64,000 nucleotides of DNA from Flavobacterium sp. I-STPP5a (GTDB lineage: Bacteria > Bacteroidota > Bacteroidia > Flavobacteriales > Flavobacteriaceae): contig NZ_VHLM01000030.1 of the NCBI RefSeq assembly GCF_009764685.1, positions 1 through 64,000 on the forward strand, given 5' to 3'. Positions 15,312 to 23,502 of the stretch are shown one piece after another. The translations under genes and the position numbers were made by a program. The notes beneath the pieces were generated by a model. It searched no databases and had not been told where the DNA came from. It was given only the letters and a program-made list of their open reading frames with translations. Within the stretch, counting starts at the first letter, position 1; the number at the start of each line of letters is the position of its first letter.

Positions 15312-16703
15312 TTATTGTTCAATTTGTTTTAATTCATTCCCAACAAAATACAAACTAAAATCAAAACCATAATACCATCTTTCAATTGTACCATTTTCGT
15401 TTGTTATTTTATTAGACCATATTGGAATTCCCCATGATTTTTTACACATTTCTTTAGACATACCTATTTTAAGTTTACCTAAAGCAATTAATTCTCCATT
15501 TACATTTCCGAACATTTCAATACATTCTTTTTTCCTCTTTTCGAATGCGATTTTTTCTTTTAGTTCAATATCTTTAAATTCTTTCTCTTGTTTTAGTTTT
15601 AAATTTTGTTGTGAAATTTTTTCCTGTCGTTCTTTTTCCAAAATATCTTTTTCTAATATCCAATCTCCTATGTCATTTATGGCTACTGTTTCATCTTTTT
15701 GATTTTTAAGAATATAACTTATCCACGATGATCCTTCCAAAATTGTTACGTCAATACAGTTCCAACGATCATTTGGCTCAATTTTAACTTTTTTTGGTAT
15801 AATAATGGATTTGCCATTTTCATCTTCAATTGTTGACATTTTTTTTAAATCTTGAAGTTCAATTTCCCCGAAATTTGGTAAAAGATTTTCTCCAACATAT
15901 TTTTGTTTCTGTTTGATAAAATATGAAACTAAAATCAATCGGCTTCTCCAATGAATATATCCACTTTCTTTTTTTTCCCAAAAATATAATATTTCTCCAG
16001 TTGCTTCATCCTTTAATTCAAAAGCAATATCTGAATTATTCATATCTATATTTTTTGAAAAAGTTTCATTTGATTTTTTTTCATTGCTTTCAAAACTATA
16101 AAAGTATTCTGTTGAAAAATTCATCTTTTTTAGTTTGTCTCCATACAGAACATCTGTTATCGTAAAATATTTGTTTCCCACCATATCATTATTGGCGAAT
16201 CTAAAATCGTATGCTACATCACGTTCATAATTATTAAAATAGCCATAATATAGATATGGTTTGTAAATATTAGTATTTATAGATTCTATTGTTAATGTTT
16301 GATGATATTCTCTACTGATATTTGAAGGCCTAAATACAAAAGTTTTTGACAGCCCCTTTTTGGTGTTTGTAGAATCTAATACTATTGTTTCCGAATTACG
16401 TTTAAACAAGAAAGGATAAAAATCTTTGATTTCTACATTACGGACATAAGTTTGTGGAACTATATCTGTATATCTATTTTTTTTGAGCGGTAAATATACT
16501 TTTTGTCCAATATATTTTTTATAATCGCTTAATTTAGGAAGTGACTCCCAATTGGAAAGACTATCATACGGAACTGATTTTTCGACTATTTGTTCTTCTT
16601 CTTTTTCGAATTTTGAAATAGTAATTTGTGAAAAAATACTAGAAGAATTAAATGTCAGAAATAGAATTATTAAGAATTTTAGGTTTTTTAATTGACTTTT
16701 CAT
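15312..16703 (-). CDS. Secreted protein with coiled coil and BamE-like C-terminus, cassette C9
   Basis: A 463-residue protein with an N-terminal signal sequence ending near SSSIFSQ. The middle part is beta-rich and not recognised. Residues about 350-400 form a charged coiled coil (ILEKERQEKISQQNLKLKQ). The end (LGKLKIGMSKEMCKKSWGIP, then RWYYGFDFSLYF) resembles the SmpA/OmlA (BamE-like) fold found at the C-terminus of many Bacteroidota proteins. It is probably periplasmic. It is the last of three genes in cassette C9, 17 bp after the UDG-like gene. Confidence 0.72.
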   Translation of the reverse strand: MKSQLKNLKFLIILFLTFNSSSIFSQITISKFEKEEEQIVEKSVPYDSLSNWESLPKLSDYKKYIGQKVYLPLKKNRYTDIVPQTYVRNVEIKDFYPFLFKRNSETIVLDSTNTKKGLSKTFVFRPSNISREYHQTLTIESINTNIYKPYLYYGYFNNYERDVAYDFRFANNDMVGNKYFTITDVLYGDKLKKMNFSTEYFYSFESNEKKSNETFSKNIDMNNSDIAFELKDEATGEILYFWEKKESGYIHWRSRLILVSYFIKQKQKYVGENLLPNFGEIELQDLKKMSTIEDENGKSIIIPKKVKIEPNDRWNCIDVTILEGSSWISYILKNQKDETVAINDIGDWILEKDILEKERQEKISQQNLKLKQEKEFKDIELKEKIAFEKRKKECIEMFGNVNGELIALGKLKIGMSKEMCKKSWGIPIWSNKITNENGTIERWYYGFDFSLYFVGNELKQIEQ

Positions 16704-16720
16704 TAGGTAGGATGAATATA

Positions 16721-17392
16721 TTATTTAGTTGGTGTCGTTTCTTTAAGTTTTTCGTTAATTAGTTTAGCAACTTTCTCAATGTCTATTATATCACTAAACC
16801 TTCTTTTGTACCCTATTATGTGAACTTCTCCATATTTAGCGTAGGAAACATTTCCATTTACAGTAATTTGGCATTCATTATTTTTTAAAAATCTATCGAA
16901 TGAACTTTTGCCTTCACAAATAATTATTTCAGGTTGTACAATTGCCACAATTTTATCAACCCAAGTTTTGGATCTACTATAAACTTTTAGGTGCTTTAAA
17001 TGACTTAATAGTTTATACAATTCAGTTTCTTTGGTTGTTGCAAAAAAGAAATGATTAGTTTTTACTGAATTTTCCAAATACTCGGTACAATTAGCTAATT
17101 GAAATAATTTTCTTGTGTTTCTTGCTAATGCGTATTTAAAATCTTTGTATGAGTATTCCAATTTTTTTTGAATTTCTAGCTTCTTGACTTTTTCTCCATT
17201 ATTATGTTTGTAATATCCAGCGCCTGGATTTATTCCTATAAACATAAATTTTGGTTTATTATGAAGGCCTGACAAAAGAATTTGTGTCCCTTTATAATAT
17301 TTATCTAATCCTGTTGTCAATTCATTATCGTTCTCAAATTTATTTATAAATTCTTGCACTTCACTTTTTAATTCATCATATGAATTTTTCAT
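16721..17392 (-). CDS. Uracil-DNA-glycosylase-superfamily-like protein, cassette C9
   Basis: A 223-residue soluble protein. FIGINPGAGYY at about residues 50-60 resembles motif A of the uracil-DNA glycosylase superfamily (GxxPG with an aromatic after it), and EIIICEGKSSFDRF plus the late HIIGYKRRFS could be the rest of the fold. Base-excision activity is possible, but the family also has members of unknown role in defence islands. It lies between two exported proteins with 2-bp and 17-bp gaps, an odd pairing that gives no clear function. Confidence 0.6.
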   Translation of the reverse strand: MKNSYDELKSEVQEFINKFENDNELTTGLDKYYKGTQILLSGLHNKPKFMFIGINPGAGYYKHNNGEKVKKLEIQKKLEYSYKDFKYALARNTRKLFQLANCTEYLENSVKTNHFFFATTKETELYKLLSHLKHLKVYSRSKTWVDKIVAIVQPEIIICEGKSSFDRFLKNNECQITVNGNVSYAKYGEVHIIGYKRRFSDIIDIEKVAKLINEKLKETTPTK

Positions 17393-17394
17393 AA

Positions 17395-18153
17395 TTATTC
17401 TTCTTCTTTTTTCGCTTCTATTACTCTTACAAGATCCTTTTCTCCTTTTACTTTTGTTATTATTGTTTCTTTATTTGTAGTATCGTCAACTTTGTGATTT
17501 TCAGATTTATACATGTAAAATTGATTTTTATATCGGATATCTTTATTCTTGAAATAATATTGGTCGTATTCACAACATCCATTATATTCAGTTGTAACTA
17601 TTTCTTTGTTTATTGTATCAAAAGTAGAATTTGCATAATCATTAAAAACAGATTCCTTTATTTCGTCTAAAGTATTGTTATGAAAATCTGCATTTTCAAT
17701 GACTTCGAAAATGCGATACACTTTTCTGTCAAAATCTAAAAGTCCAGTTTCTGAAATAATTAATTCTTTGCTTTTGTCAAAATTTACATCTTCAAAGAAA
17801 AAAGGGTCTTTTTCAGCATTAAATTTTCTTTGAATATATTTTGGAGTAAAGCTCTTAACAAATTCATTATTCATTTTTAAGTTTGGAATTGTAATGTCAA
17901 TTGAAAAGTTTGTGAAATTTGCGTAAAATGTTTTCCCATCCTTTTTCAATTCTAAAATTGCTGGACCTACTATATTTTCAATATCATTTGATGCTATTTT
18001 ATTTGGTATCCATAATATTTTTACTTTATACCCATTAACTAAATTCAAATATTCAATTGTTATTTGTGGAGTTTTGTTTAACTTTTCTGTGTCAAGGTTC
18101 TGACTTTGACAACTTTTTGTAAAAAGTAATAGTAATAGTAAACTGTATTTCAT
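17395..18153 (-). CDS. Putative lipoprotein, cassette C9
   Basis: A 252-residue protein starting at MKYSLLLLLLFTKSC, whose signal peptide ends in a lipobox-like cysteine at residue 15. The frame extends upstream to 18183, but the signal then would be internal, so 18153 is preferred. The mature part contains FFEDVNFDKSKELIISETG, a repeat-like calcium-site pattern (DVNFDK), and GCCEYDQYYFKN. This resembles the FG-GAP-like XAC2610 family of secreted proteins, though I am not sure. First gene of cassette C9. Confidence 0.65.
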   Translation of the reverse strand: MKYSLLLLLLFTKSCQSQNLDTEKLNKTPQITIEYLNLVNGYKVKILWIPNKIASNDIENIVGPAILELKKDGKTFYANFTNFSIDITIPNLKMNNEFVKSFTPKYIQRKFNAEKDPFFFEDVNFDKSKELIISETGLLDFDRKVYRIFEVIENADFHNNTLDEIKESVFNDYANSTFDTINKEIVTTEYNGCCEYDQYYFKNKDIRYKNQFYMYKSENHKVDDTTNKETIITKVKGEKDLVRVIEAKKEEE

Positions 18154-18184
18154 TGTTTTTTCTTTTAGCCGGTTCGAGAGCATT

Positions 18185-18320
18185 GCAGGTAACGTTCTCG
18201 CGCTACAAGCAGTTTGGGATTAAATTAAGCCATATCTTCGGATTTGCCAAATCTTACAAATACAAACCAATTTTTCCATTAAGCCAAATACCCAAATTGC
18301 TTGTAGCGTGTGTTAGCCGA
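18185..18320 (-). repeat. attC-like site M
   Basis: The left arm is GCAGGTAAC and the right arm GTTAGCCGA, with core AACGTT. The stem CGCGCTACAAGCAGTTTGGG pairs with CCCAAATTGCTTGTAGCGTG with G-T wobbles on the plus strand. The right arm supplies the stop codon of the downstream methyltransferase gene. Confidence 0.9.
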
Positions 18321-19212
18321 TCGCCCCTTTTTTCTCAAGGTTTAGTTCTGTTTTATATTCAGTTTTTGGTTCTTCAACAAGTAATAAATTAAATTCATTT
18401 TTGTCGTTGAAACCACCAACTTTTTGTTTATACGTTGCCGAAGTTTTAGGGTTTTCTATTTCAATTTTTCGGTTTTTGCTGATAGTCAAAAATTCTTCTT
18501 CTTGGTCAATTCCTAAAAATCTTCTGTTTGCCAAATTGGCTGCGATTCCTGTTGTTGAACTACCTGTAAATGGGTCTAAAATCCAAGCATTTGGCTTTGT
18601 CGAAGCCAAAATAAGTCTTGTTAAAACCGACAAAGGTTTTTGTGTTGGATGTTTTCCACAAGATTTTTCCCAAGGTGCAATTGCTGGCAATTTCCAAACA
18701 TCTTTCATTTGTTTGTCGCCATTAAGTTTTTTCATTAATTCATAATTGAAGTAGTGAGGAACTTTTTCACTTTTCCTTGCCCAAATTATTTGCTCTGTCG
18801 AATATGTGAAATATCTACACGAAAAATTTGGTGGTGGATTTGATTTTTCCCAAGTAATTACATTAAGAATTTTAAAACCTAATTCATTGAGTATTTGACC
18901 AACGGAAAAAATATTGTGCATTGTTCCACTAATCCATATTGTTGCATCATCTTTCATTTTGTCACGAACCAATGAAAGCCATTTTCTATTAAAGTCATTT
19001 ATATATTCAAATCCTTCAGATTTGTCCCATTTTCCTTTATTAACACTTACAATTTTTCCGCTCTGAATAGAAAGCCCATTGTTTGACAAAAAGTATGGTG
19101 GATCGGCGAAAACCATATCAAACTTATGGTCAAATTGAGGCAAAAGATCCATTGTATCGCCGTGAAGAAGATAAAAATCTTTGTCGCCTGATTTAAAATA
19201 TGGGTTTATCAT
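18313..19212 (-). CDS. DpnA-like beta-class DNA adenine methyltransferase, cassette C8
   Basis: A 299-residue beta-class methyltransferase. The catalytic DPPY is at residues 37-40, ahead of the AdoMet motif ILDPFTGSSTTG at 211-222, with HPTQKP at 188-193. The run FADPPYFLSN...VNKGKWDKS...SCRYFTYSTE closely resembles DpnA of the DpnII (GATC) system, the enzyme that can also methylate single-stranded DNA. The TAA stop (18315-18313) is built from the arm of site M. It is divergent from a controller gene and shares the cassette with a Dam-type methyltransferase and an endonuclease. GATC specificity is inferred only. Confidence 0.92.
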   Translation of the reverse strand: MINPYFKSGDKDFYLLHGDTMDLLPQFDHKFDMVFADPPYFLSNNGLSIQSGKIVSVNKGKWDKSEGFEYINDFNRKWLSLVRDKMKDDATIWISGTMHNIFSVGQILNELGFKILNVITWEKSNPPPNFSCRYFTYSTEQIIWARKSEKVPHYFNYELMKKLNGDKQMKDVWKLPAIAPWEKSCGKHPTQKPLSVLTRLILASTKPNAWILDPFTGSSTTGIAANLANRRFLGIDQEEEFLTISKNRKIEIENPKTSATYKQKVGGFNDKNEFNLLLVEEPKTEYKTELNLEKKGAIG

Positions 19213-19276
19213 AAAAAATATTTTGTGTCAGCTAATTTAGAACATAATATTTACATTACAATATTAATGAAATGAT

Positions 19277-19300
19277 ACTTATTGTATGTGGTCTATGAGT
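19277..19300 (+). promoter_or_regulatory. Candidate controller-protein operator
   Basis: An imperfect dyad, ACTTAT and ATGAGT separated by 12 bp, lies in the 111-bp gap between the divergent methyltransferase and the XRE controller gene. Restriction controllers of this size usually bind such boxes to delay endonuclease expression. The match is by position and symmetry only. Confidence 0.35.
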
Positions 19301-19323
19301 TTTATTTTAATGAATTTTAACAA

Positions 19324-19542
19324 ATGAAAAGTGAACTTTTAATCCATTTTGGAGAACGTATCAGAGAGCTTCGTAAAGAAAGAAATTGGTCTCAAGAAAC
19401 TCTTGCTGAAGGAACAGGATTTCATAGAACTTATATTGGAATGATAGAACGAGGAGAAAGAAATCTATCATTATTAAACATCCAAATATTTGCGAAGACT
19501 TTTAAAATAACCCTTCAAGAACTATTTAATTTTTATGAATGA
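19324..19542 (+). CDS. XRE-family controller (C) protein, cassette C8
   Basis: A 72-residue helix-turn-helix protein that is nearly all DNA-binding domain (RIRELRKERNWSQETLAEGT and YIGMIERGERN). Size, position and divergence from the methyltransferase match the C proteins that time restriction-modification gene expression. It heads a plus-strand operon and overlaps the next gene by 8 bp. It is one of the few plus-strand genes in the array. Confidence 0.9.
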   Translation: MKSELLIHFGERIRELRKERNWSQETLAEGTGFHRTYIGMIERGERNLSLLNIQIFAKTFKITLQELFNFYE

Positions 19543-20044
19543 AATTGATTTAACCACGAAAGATTTTCCTTTTGACAGAACTGAATTAAGAAAAAGTATT
19601 ATAAATATTTTTTTAGATGAATTACCTGGAACAGGAAAAGGAGATTTGTGTAGCAAGTATGAGTATATAGTTTATAAAGGAAATAACAATGAAGTTTATT
19701 TAAAACGACCAGCTCAATTCAACAACGGATTTGATTTTACAATTCACGTTAAAGGAATTAATTTCAATCCTAACCGCTATACAACACGTCCGACACATCA
19801 AAATATTTTTGATGATTTGAAAAATAAAAAAATAGAAGATCCAAAAATGTATGAGGATTTAATGATAGAGATTGAAAATATTTTTAACGTCCTTTCATTT
19901 GATTTAACTAATATAAATTTTACTTCAGGAATTCCCACTGATATTTTGTGCGAAACAATAAAATGGCTTTTTGTTGAGCAAGATGTAACATATTGGAATT
20001 TTTCAGGAAGAAATATGTTTTATAATGGAATTTTAGAAATTTAA
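19535..20044 (+). CDS. Restriction-system protein of unknown role, cassette C8
   Basis: A 169-residue soluble protein that I do not recognise. It contains RPAQFNNGFDFTIHVKGINF and a later TSGIPTDILCETIKWLFVEQD. It lies between the C protein (8-bp overlap) and the PD-(D/E)XK endonuclease (3-bp gap), so it is almost certainly part of the same restriction operon. It could be a second endonuclease subunit or the DNA-recognition half of a split enzyme. Only its context supports this. Confidence 0.75.
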   Translation: MNEIDLTTKDFPFDRTELRKSIINIFLDELPGTGKGDLCSKYEYIVYKGNNNEVYLKRPAQFNNGFDFTIHVKGINFNPNRYTTRPTHQNIFDDLKNKKIEDPKMYEDLMIEIENIFNVLSFDLTNINFTSGIPTDILCETIKWLFVEQDVTYWNFSGRNMFYNGILEI

Positions 20045-20047
20045 AAA

Positions 20048-20566
20048 ATGAGAAAATTTAATACTGTTGGTGGAGGAGCGAGAACAAATGTGAATGGTTT
20101 GGAATTTGAAGCAAGAACGCATTTGTATGAAGCAATCGAAAAACATCCTGACTTTATTGTTGATGGAAATGAGATCAAAAAGAATAATATAACAGTTGCG
20201 TATTACTATGAAAAAAATAGTTTGTACAAGAAATTATTAGAAGTTAAAGGTGTAAAATATAATGAAATCATTTCAAAAAAATTACTACCTGACGGAGCTA
20301 TTTTGGTAGATAATACTTTATATATAATTGAGAAAAAATTTCAAAATGGTGCTGGTTCTGTTGATGAGAAATTGCAAACTTGTGACTTTAAAAGAAAGCA
20401 ATATCTCAAATTATTCCTGCCTATAGGAATTAATGTTCAATTTTATTATGTTTTAAATGATTGGTTTAATAAACCATCATATCAAGATGTATTTGATTAT
20501 ATTAGAAGTGTTGGATGTGATTATTTTTTTGAGGAACTTCCTTTGAATAGAATTGGTTTAGAATAA
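20048..20566 (+). CDS. PD-(D/E)XK restriction endonuclease, cassette C8
   Basis: A 172-residue protein with the nuclease core P81-D82 followed by E95-K-K97 in LLPDGAILVDN and IIEKKFQ, the PD-(D/E)XK pattern. It opens with NTVGGGARTNVNGLEFEART, a conserved N-terminal motif I associate with type II endonuclease-like proteins. It is the last gene of the plus-strand operon. Together with the two adenine methyltransferases it completes a DpnII-like three-enzyme set. The endonuclease does not look like DpnB, so the recognised sequence is open. Confidence 0.82.
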   Translation: MRKFNTVGGGARTNVNGLEFEARTHLYEAIEKHPDFIVDGNEIKKNNITVAYYYEKNSLYKKLLEVKGVKYNEIISKKLLPDGAILVDNTLYIIEKKFQNGAGSVDEKLQTCDFKRKQYLKLFLPIGINVQFYYVLNDWFNKPSYQDVFDYIRSVGCDYFFEELPLNRIGLE

Positions 20567-20576
20567 TTTTATTGTT

Positions 20577-21473
20577 TTAAAAGTTGGCAATTAAAAGTTC
20601 TGTTAATTTTCCTCTTTTTTCTGGATTCGCATTTATACTTCTTCTTGCATTTACTCTTTGAATGTTGAAATCAGAATATAAGTCGTCAAAGAAATTATCA
20701 TTTTTGTCTTTCCCTTTCACATCTGAATTGCTTAAAATCCAAGTGTGGTTTAAAGCGTCCAATTTTGAGCAAAAATCTTTTAGGCGAATTTGTTCGCTGT
20801 CATTAAATTCATCTTTTGCATACGAATTAAAACTTGAAGTTTCACTTAAAGGCTTGTAAGGTGGATCAAAGTAAAAAAGAGAATTTTCTTTTGAATGATG
20901 TAAAGTTACTTCATAATCGCCACAAAGAATTTCAACTTTTTGCAAAGCATTACTTACTGCAAAAATATTTTCTTTGTCGCAAATGGTTGGTTTTTTGTAA
21001 CCGCCCATTGGAACATTGTACAAATTTTTACTATTCACTCGATATAAGCCATTAAAGCAAGTACGATTTAGAAAAATAAACAAAGCGGCTTGTCCGCTTT
21101 GTTCTTCTTTTCTTGTGTTGTATAATTCTCTTTTTTGGTAATAATAGAGTTTTTTGTTTTCTTCATTACCCTCCAAAGAATGAAATTCATTTTGTAAAAT
21201 TTCAAGTATTGAAATTAGTTCGTTTGGATTTGAAGCAATAGTTTTATAAGTGTTTATTAAGTCTTCGTTGATGTCGTTTATTACAGCCTTTTCAAGTTTT
21301 GGAAAATTGTTAAGCATCCAAAATAAAACCGCACCGCTTCCAACAAATGGCTCAATGTATGTAAATTTTTCTTTTGTGATTTCAGTCGGCAAAGTCCGTT
21401 CGATGTCGTTTATTAACTGGGTTTTTCCACCTGCCCACTTCAAAAACGGTTTTGCAATTTTAATATTTGTCAT
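20577..21473 (-). CDS. Dam-family DNA adenine methyltransferase, cassette C8
   Basis: A 298-residue alpha-class N6-adenine methyltransferase. The AdoMet motif appears as FLKWAGGK (residues 10-17) with EPFVGSGAVL (41-50), and the catalytic DPPY at 203-206 is followed by KPLSETSSF. The NGLYRVNSKN segment (141-150) is shared with M.DpnII and Dam, which methylate GATC. It converges on the endonuclease gene with an 11-bp gap, and its start lies 116 bp from site N. With the DpnA-like enzyme it gives the double-methyltransferase layout of DpnII/MboI systems. Confidence 0.93.
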   Translation of the reverse strand: MTNIKIAKPFLKWAGGKTQLINDIERTLPTEITKEKFTYIEPFVGSGAVLFWMLNNFPKLEKAVINDINEDLINTYKTIASNPNELISILEILQNEFHSLEGNEENKKLYYYQKRELYNTRKEEQSGQAALFIFLNRTCFNGLYRVNSKNLYNVPMGGYKKPTICDKENIFAVSNALQKVEILCGDYEVTLHHSKENSLFYFDPPYKPLSETSSFNSYAKDEFNDSEQIRLKDFCSKLDALNHTWILSNSDVKGKDKNDNFFDDLYSDFNIQRVNARRSINANPEKRGKLTELLIANF

Positions 21474-21588
21474 TCTAATTTAATTCAGTTTTACGTTTCA
21501 AATTTACAATATTTTTCCGTCTTAAAAGTCTGTTTGGAAGTCGATTTTTGTCCGAATGTTAAATTTTTAGTATGTTCGTTTTGGGGTG

Positions 21589-21725
21589 TCGGCTAACGTC
21601 TTGGCACTACAGCGGGTTTGGGACTAAATTAAGCCCTATTTTCGGATTTGCCAAATCATCCCAAGTACAAAACCATCTTTCCATTTAGCCAAATGCCCAA
21701 ATCCGTTGTAGTGGCTGTTGGCAAA
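21589..21725 (-). repeat. attC-like site N
   Basis: The left arm is TCGGCTAAC and the right arm GTTGGCAAA, with core AACGTC. The stem GCACTACAGCGGGTTTGGG pairs with CCCAAATCCGTTGTAGTGGC. CTACA family. Confidence 0.88.
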
Positions 21726-21730
21726 TCGGC

Positions 21731-21787
21731 TTTTCGGTCTAACTTTCACACCGATTTTTAAGTGAAAGTGTTTTAAAATTAATTATT
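21731..21787 (+). promoter_or_regulatory. Covarying hairpin leader of the C7 gene
   Basis: The stem CTTTCA (21743-21748) and TGAAAG (21763-21768) closes a loop beginning CACCG, followed by TTTTAAAATTA and the ATG 20 nt later. The same arrangement with different but still paired stem bases precedes the ORFs at 27216 and 27861. Confidence 0.6.
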
Positions 21788-22078
21788 ATGATTTCAGGTA
21801 AAGCTAAAGAACTATTTTTAAAATGGTTTAAAGAAGAAAAAGAACTAACAGGGTTTGAAAGTAAACCGATATTAACTCAAATTTTTGCATTGAGTGAATG
21901 GCTTAAAATTCAAGGATATGCAATATCAACAAAATCAAGTTACTATAATTCAGAATATTCGGCTACGGTTTCTTTTAACGAAGGCGATATTAGCACTGGC
22001 GGACTTGACACTTTGGAAAATGCTTTGATAAAAGCTATCGAAATTTCAGTTGATGAATTTAACGATAGATTCTCATAA
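21788..22078 (+). CDS. Small hypothetical protein, cassette C7 (plus strand)
   Basis: A 96-residue soluble protein whose function I do not recognise. It reads like a small mixed alpha/beta protein (FLKWFKEEKELTG, YNSEYSATVSFNEGDISTGG, ALIKAIEISVDEFN). It is the only gene of cassette C7 and runs opposite to the recombinase and to most cassette genes. Its ATG lies 20 nt behind a hairpin leader shared with two other cassettes. The stop is 5 bp from site O. Confidence 0.8.
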   Translation: MISGKAKELFLKWFKEEKELTGFESKPILTQIFALSEWLKIQGYAISTKSSYYNSEYSATVSFNEGDISTGGLDTLENALIKAIEISVDEFNDRFS

Positions 22079-22082
22079 GCTG

Positions 22083-22218
22083 TTTGCCAACGTTCCCACG
22101 CTTGGCGTCAGTTGCGAGCTTCGGAACTGATTATTTTCCACTAAGATAATATTTCTTGCGAAACGTTAACGTGAATTTACCACAAAATTCGCAATTGCGC
22201 CAAACGTGTGTTGGCAGA
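22083..22218 (-). repeat. attC-like site O
   Basis: The left arm is TTTGCCAAC and the right arm GTTGGCAGA, with core AACGTT. The stem CACGCTTGGCG-CAGTTGCGA pairs with TCGCAATTGCGCCAAACGTG-like sequence. Third family (CACGCTT), also seen at P. Confidence 0.85.
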
Positions 22219-22225
22219 TGTTTTT

Positions 22226-22807
22226 TTATCTCCACCTTTCATTTGTCCAATTAGGTCGGCTATCAATTATCTTTCGTTTTTCTTCTTCTGTTGGATTTGG
22301 TATATAATTTACATCTTCATTTGTAATTATTTTGTCAATGTAATTTGACATCGAAACAGGAAAGTCCATTCCAATGGTACTAATCATATTACCATTTAAA
22401 GATGAATTTAATATAAGTATATTTTTGTGAAGTAATCGTGCTACGATTTCATCATCTATAGGCATAGATATTGAATTTTGTCCGCGAAGAAAAAACTCTC
22501 TTAAAACGGCTTTTTCTTTATGATCTAATCTTTTTATATTTTCTTGATATTCTTTTTTAAGCTTATTGTACTTGATTTTATAGTCAACTTTTTTAAAACA
22601 CCAAATTAAAAAATTGACAATTACCAATATTGTCGAAAACAGAAATACTAATCCAATATATTCTGCAAAATGTTCAAATTTATCTAGCCTTAATTTTTTA
22701 ATAATTTCATCATTTGAGAATAAAAAAATACCAGATGTTACTGAAATAACAATAAAGAATTTAGTAGGTAGTTTTGAAAAATCAAAGAAAGATTTGAAGA
22801 AGTCCAT
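22226..22807 (-). CDS. SieB-like superinfection exclusion protein, cassette C6
   Basis: A 193-residue membrane protein starting at MDFFKSFFDFSKLP. Two transmembrane segments lie at about 15-35 (FFIVISVTSGIFLF) and 45-72 (YIGLVFLFSTILVIVNFLIW). The cytoplasmic part contains LDHKEKAVLREFF, a hallmark of the SieB family, phage- or prophage-encoded proteins that abort infection by some lambdoid phages. The longer frame to 22879 is not used because it overlaps the upstream gene. It follows that gene by 10 bp in the same cassette. This is the clearest anti-phage gene that is not restriction-based. Confidence 0.78.
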   Translation of the reverse strand: MDFFKSFFDFSKLPTKFFIVISVTSGIFLFSNDEIIKKLRLDKFEHFAEYIGLVFLFSTILVIVNFLIWCFKKVDYKIKYNKLKKEYQENIKRLDHKEKAVLREFFLRGQNSISMPIDDEIVARLLHKNILILNSSLNGNMISTIGMDFPVSMSNYIDKIITNEDVNYIPNPTEEEKRKIIDSRPNWTNERWR

Positions 22808-22817
22808 ATTGTGTGTT

Positions 22818-23327
22818 TTACCAGTTACCTTTATATTTAATTTTATCTTCCCAAGATTTTCTGTTAAATGCACATTCAACAGTTTTTCTTATAGTTTCTG
22901 CATCTTCTTTCGTTATGTCAATTTGATAAAATGTTGTTCGTGTATCAATTCTGATTGTTTTAATAATCTCATTTCTTAATAATTTTTCATTTGTTCCATT
23001 ATTTATGATTAGTCCAGTATAACCATCACAATTATATTGAAAAACATAATTTGCAGTTTTTATTCTTTTCTCATTTTCAAATAATATGTAAATAGGTTGA
23101 TAATCATCAATACAACCTTCTCTCGTTTTAAAAATAATTTTTGGATAAGAACCTTTTCGAGTACCAGCAATAACTGTCAGGCTAAACTTTTCAAAATTTA
23201 AAGTTTCTGATGATATTGTTGTCTTTTCAGTTACTTCATCGTTTGTAACTGTCATTTCTTCACAAGTTTGTTGACCAAGACAAATTGAATTTATTAAAAT
23301 CACAATAATTAAAGAAAGTTTTTTCAT
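22818..23327 (-). CDS. Secreted hypothetical protein, cassette C6
   Basis: A 169-residue protein with a signal peptide (MKKLSLIIVILINSICLGQ). The mature part has four cysteines (CEEM, EGCIDDY, YNCDGYTG, VECAFNRKS) that could form two disulfides. I do not recognise the family. The start at 23327 is chosen because the signal begins there; the open frame reaches 23459 through site P. It lies 10 bp upstream of the SieB-like gene, so the pair is probably co-transcribed. Confidence 0.72.
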   Translation of the reverse strand: MKKLSLIIVILINSICLGQQTCEEMTVTNDEVTEKTTISSETLNFEKFSLTVIAGTRKGSYPKIIFKTREGCIDDYQPIYILFENEKRIKTANYVFQYNCDGYTGLIINNGTNEKLLRNEIIKTIRIDTRTTFYQIDITKEDAETIRKTVECAFNRKSWEDKIKYKGNW

Positions 23328-23359
23328 AAGTAATATTTTCGTTGTTTTTCGGCAAAATA

Positions 23360-23494
23360 TCTGCCAACGTTCCCACGCTTTGCGAGGTTGCGAGCTTCGT
23401 AACCGAGTATTTTCTGTTACTACTAAATTTCTTGCGAAAGATAAACGTGATTTTACCACATAATTCGCAATCTCGCAAAACGTGTGTTGGCAGA
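23360..23494 (-). repeat. attC-like site P
   Basis: The left arm is TCTGCCAAC and the right arm GTTGGCAGA, with core AACGTT. The stem CACGCTTTGCGAGGTTGCGA pairs with TCGCAATCTCGCAAAACGTG. Close relative of site O. Confidence 0.88.
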
Positions 23495-23502
23495 TGTTTT
23501 TC

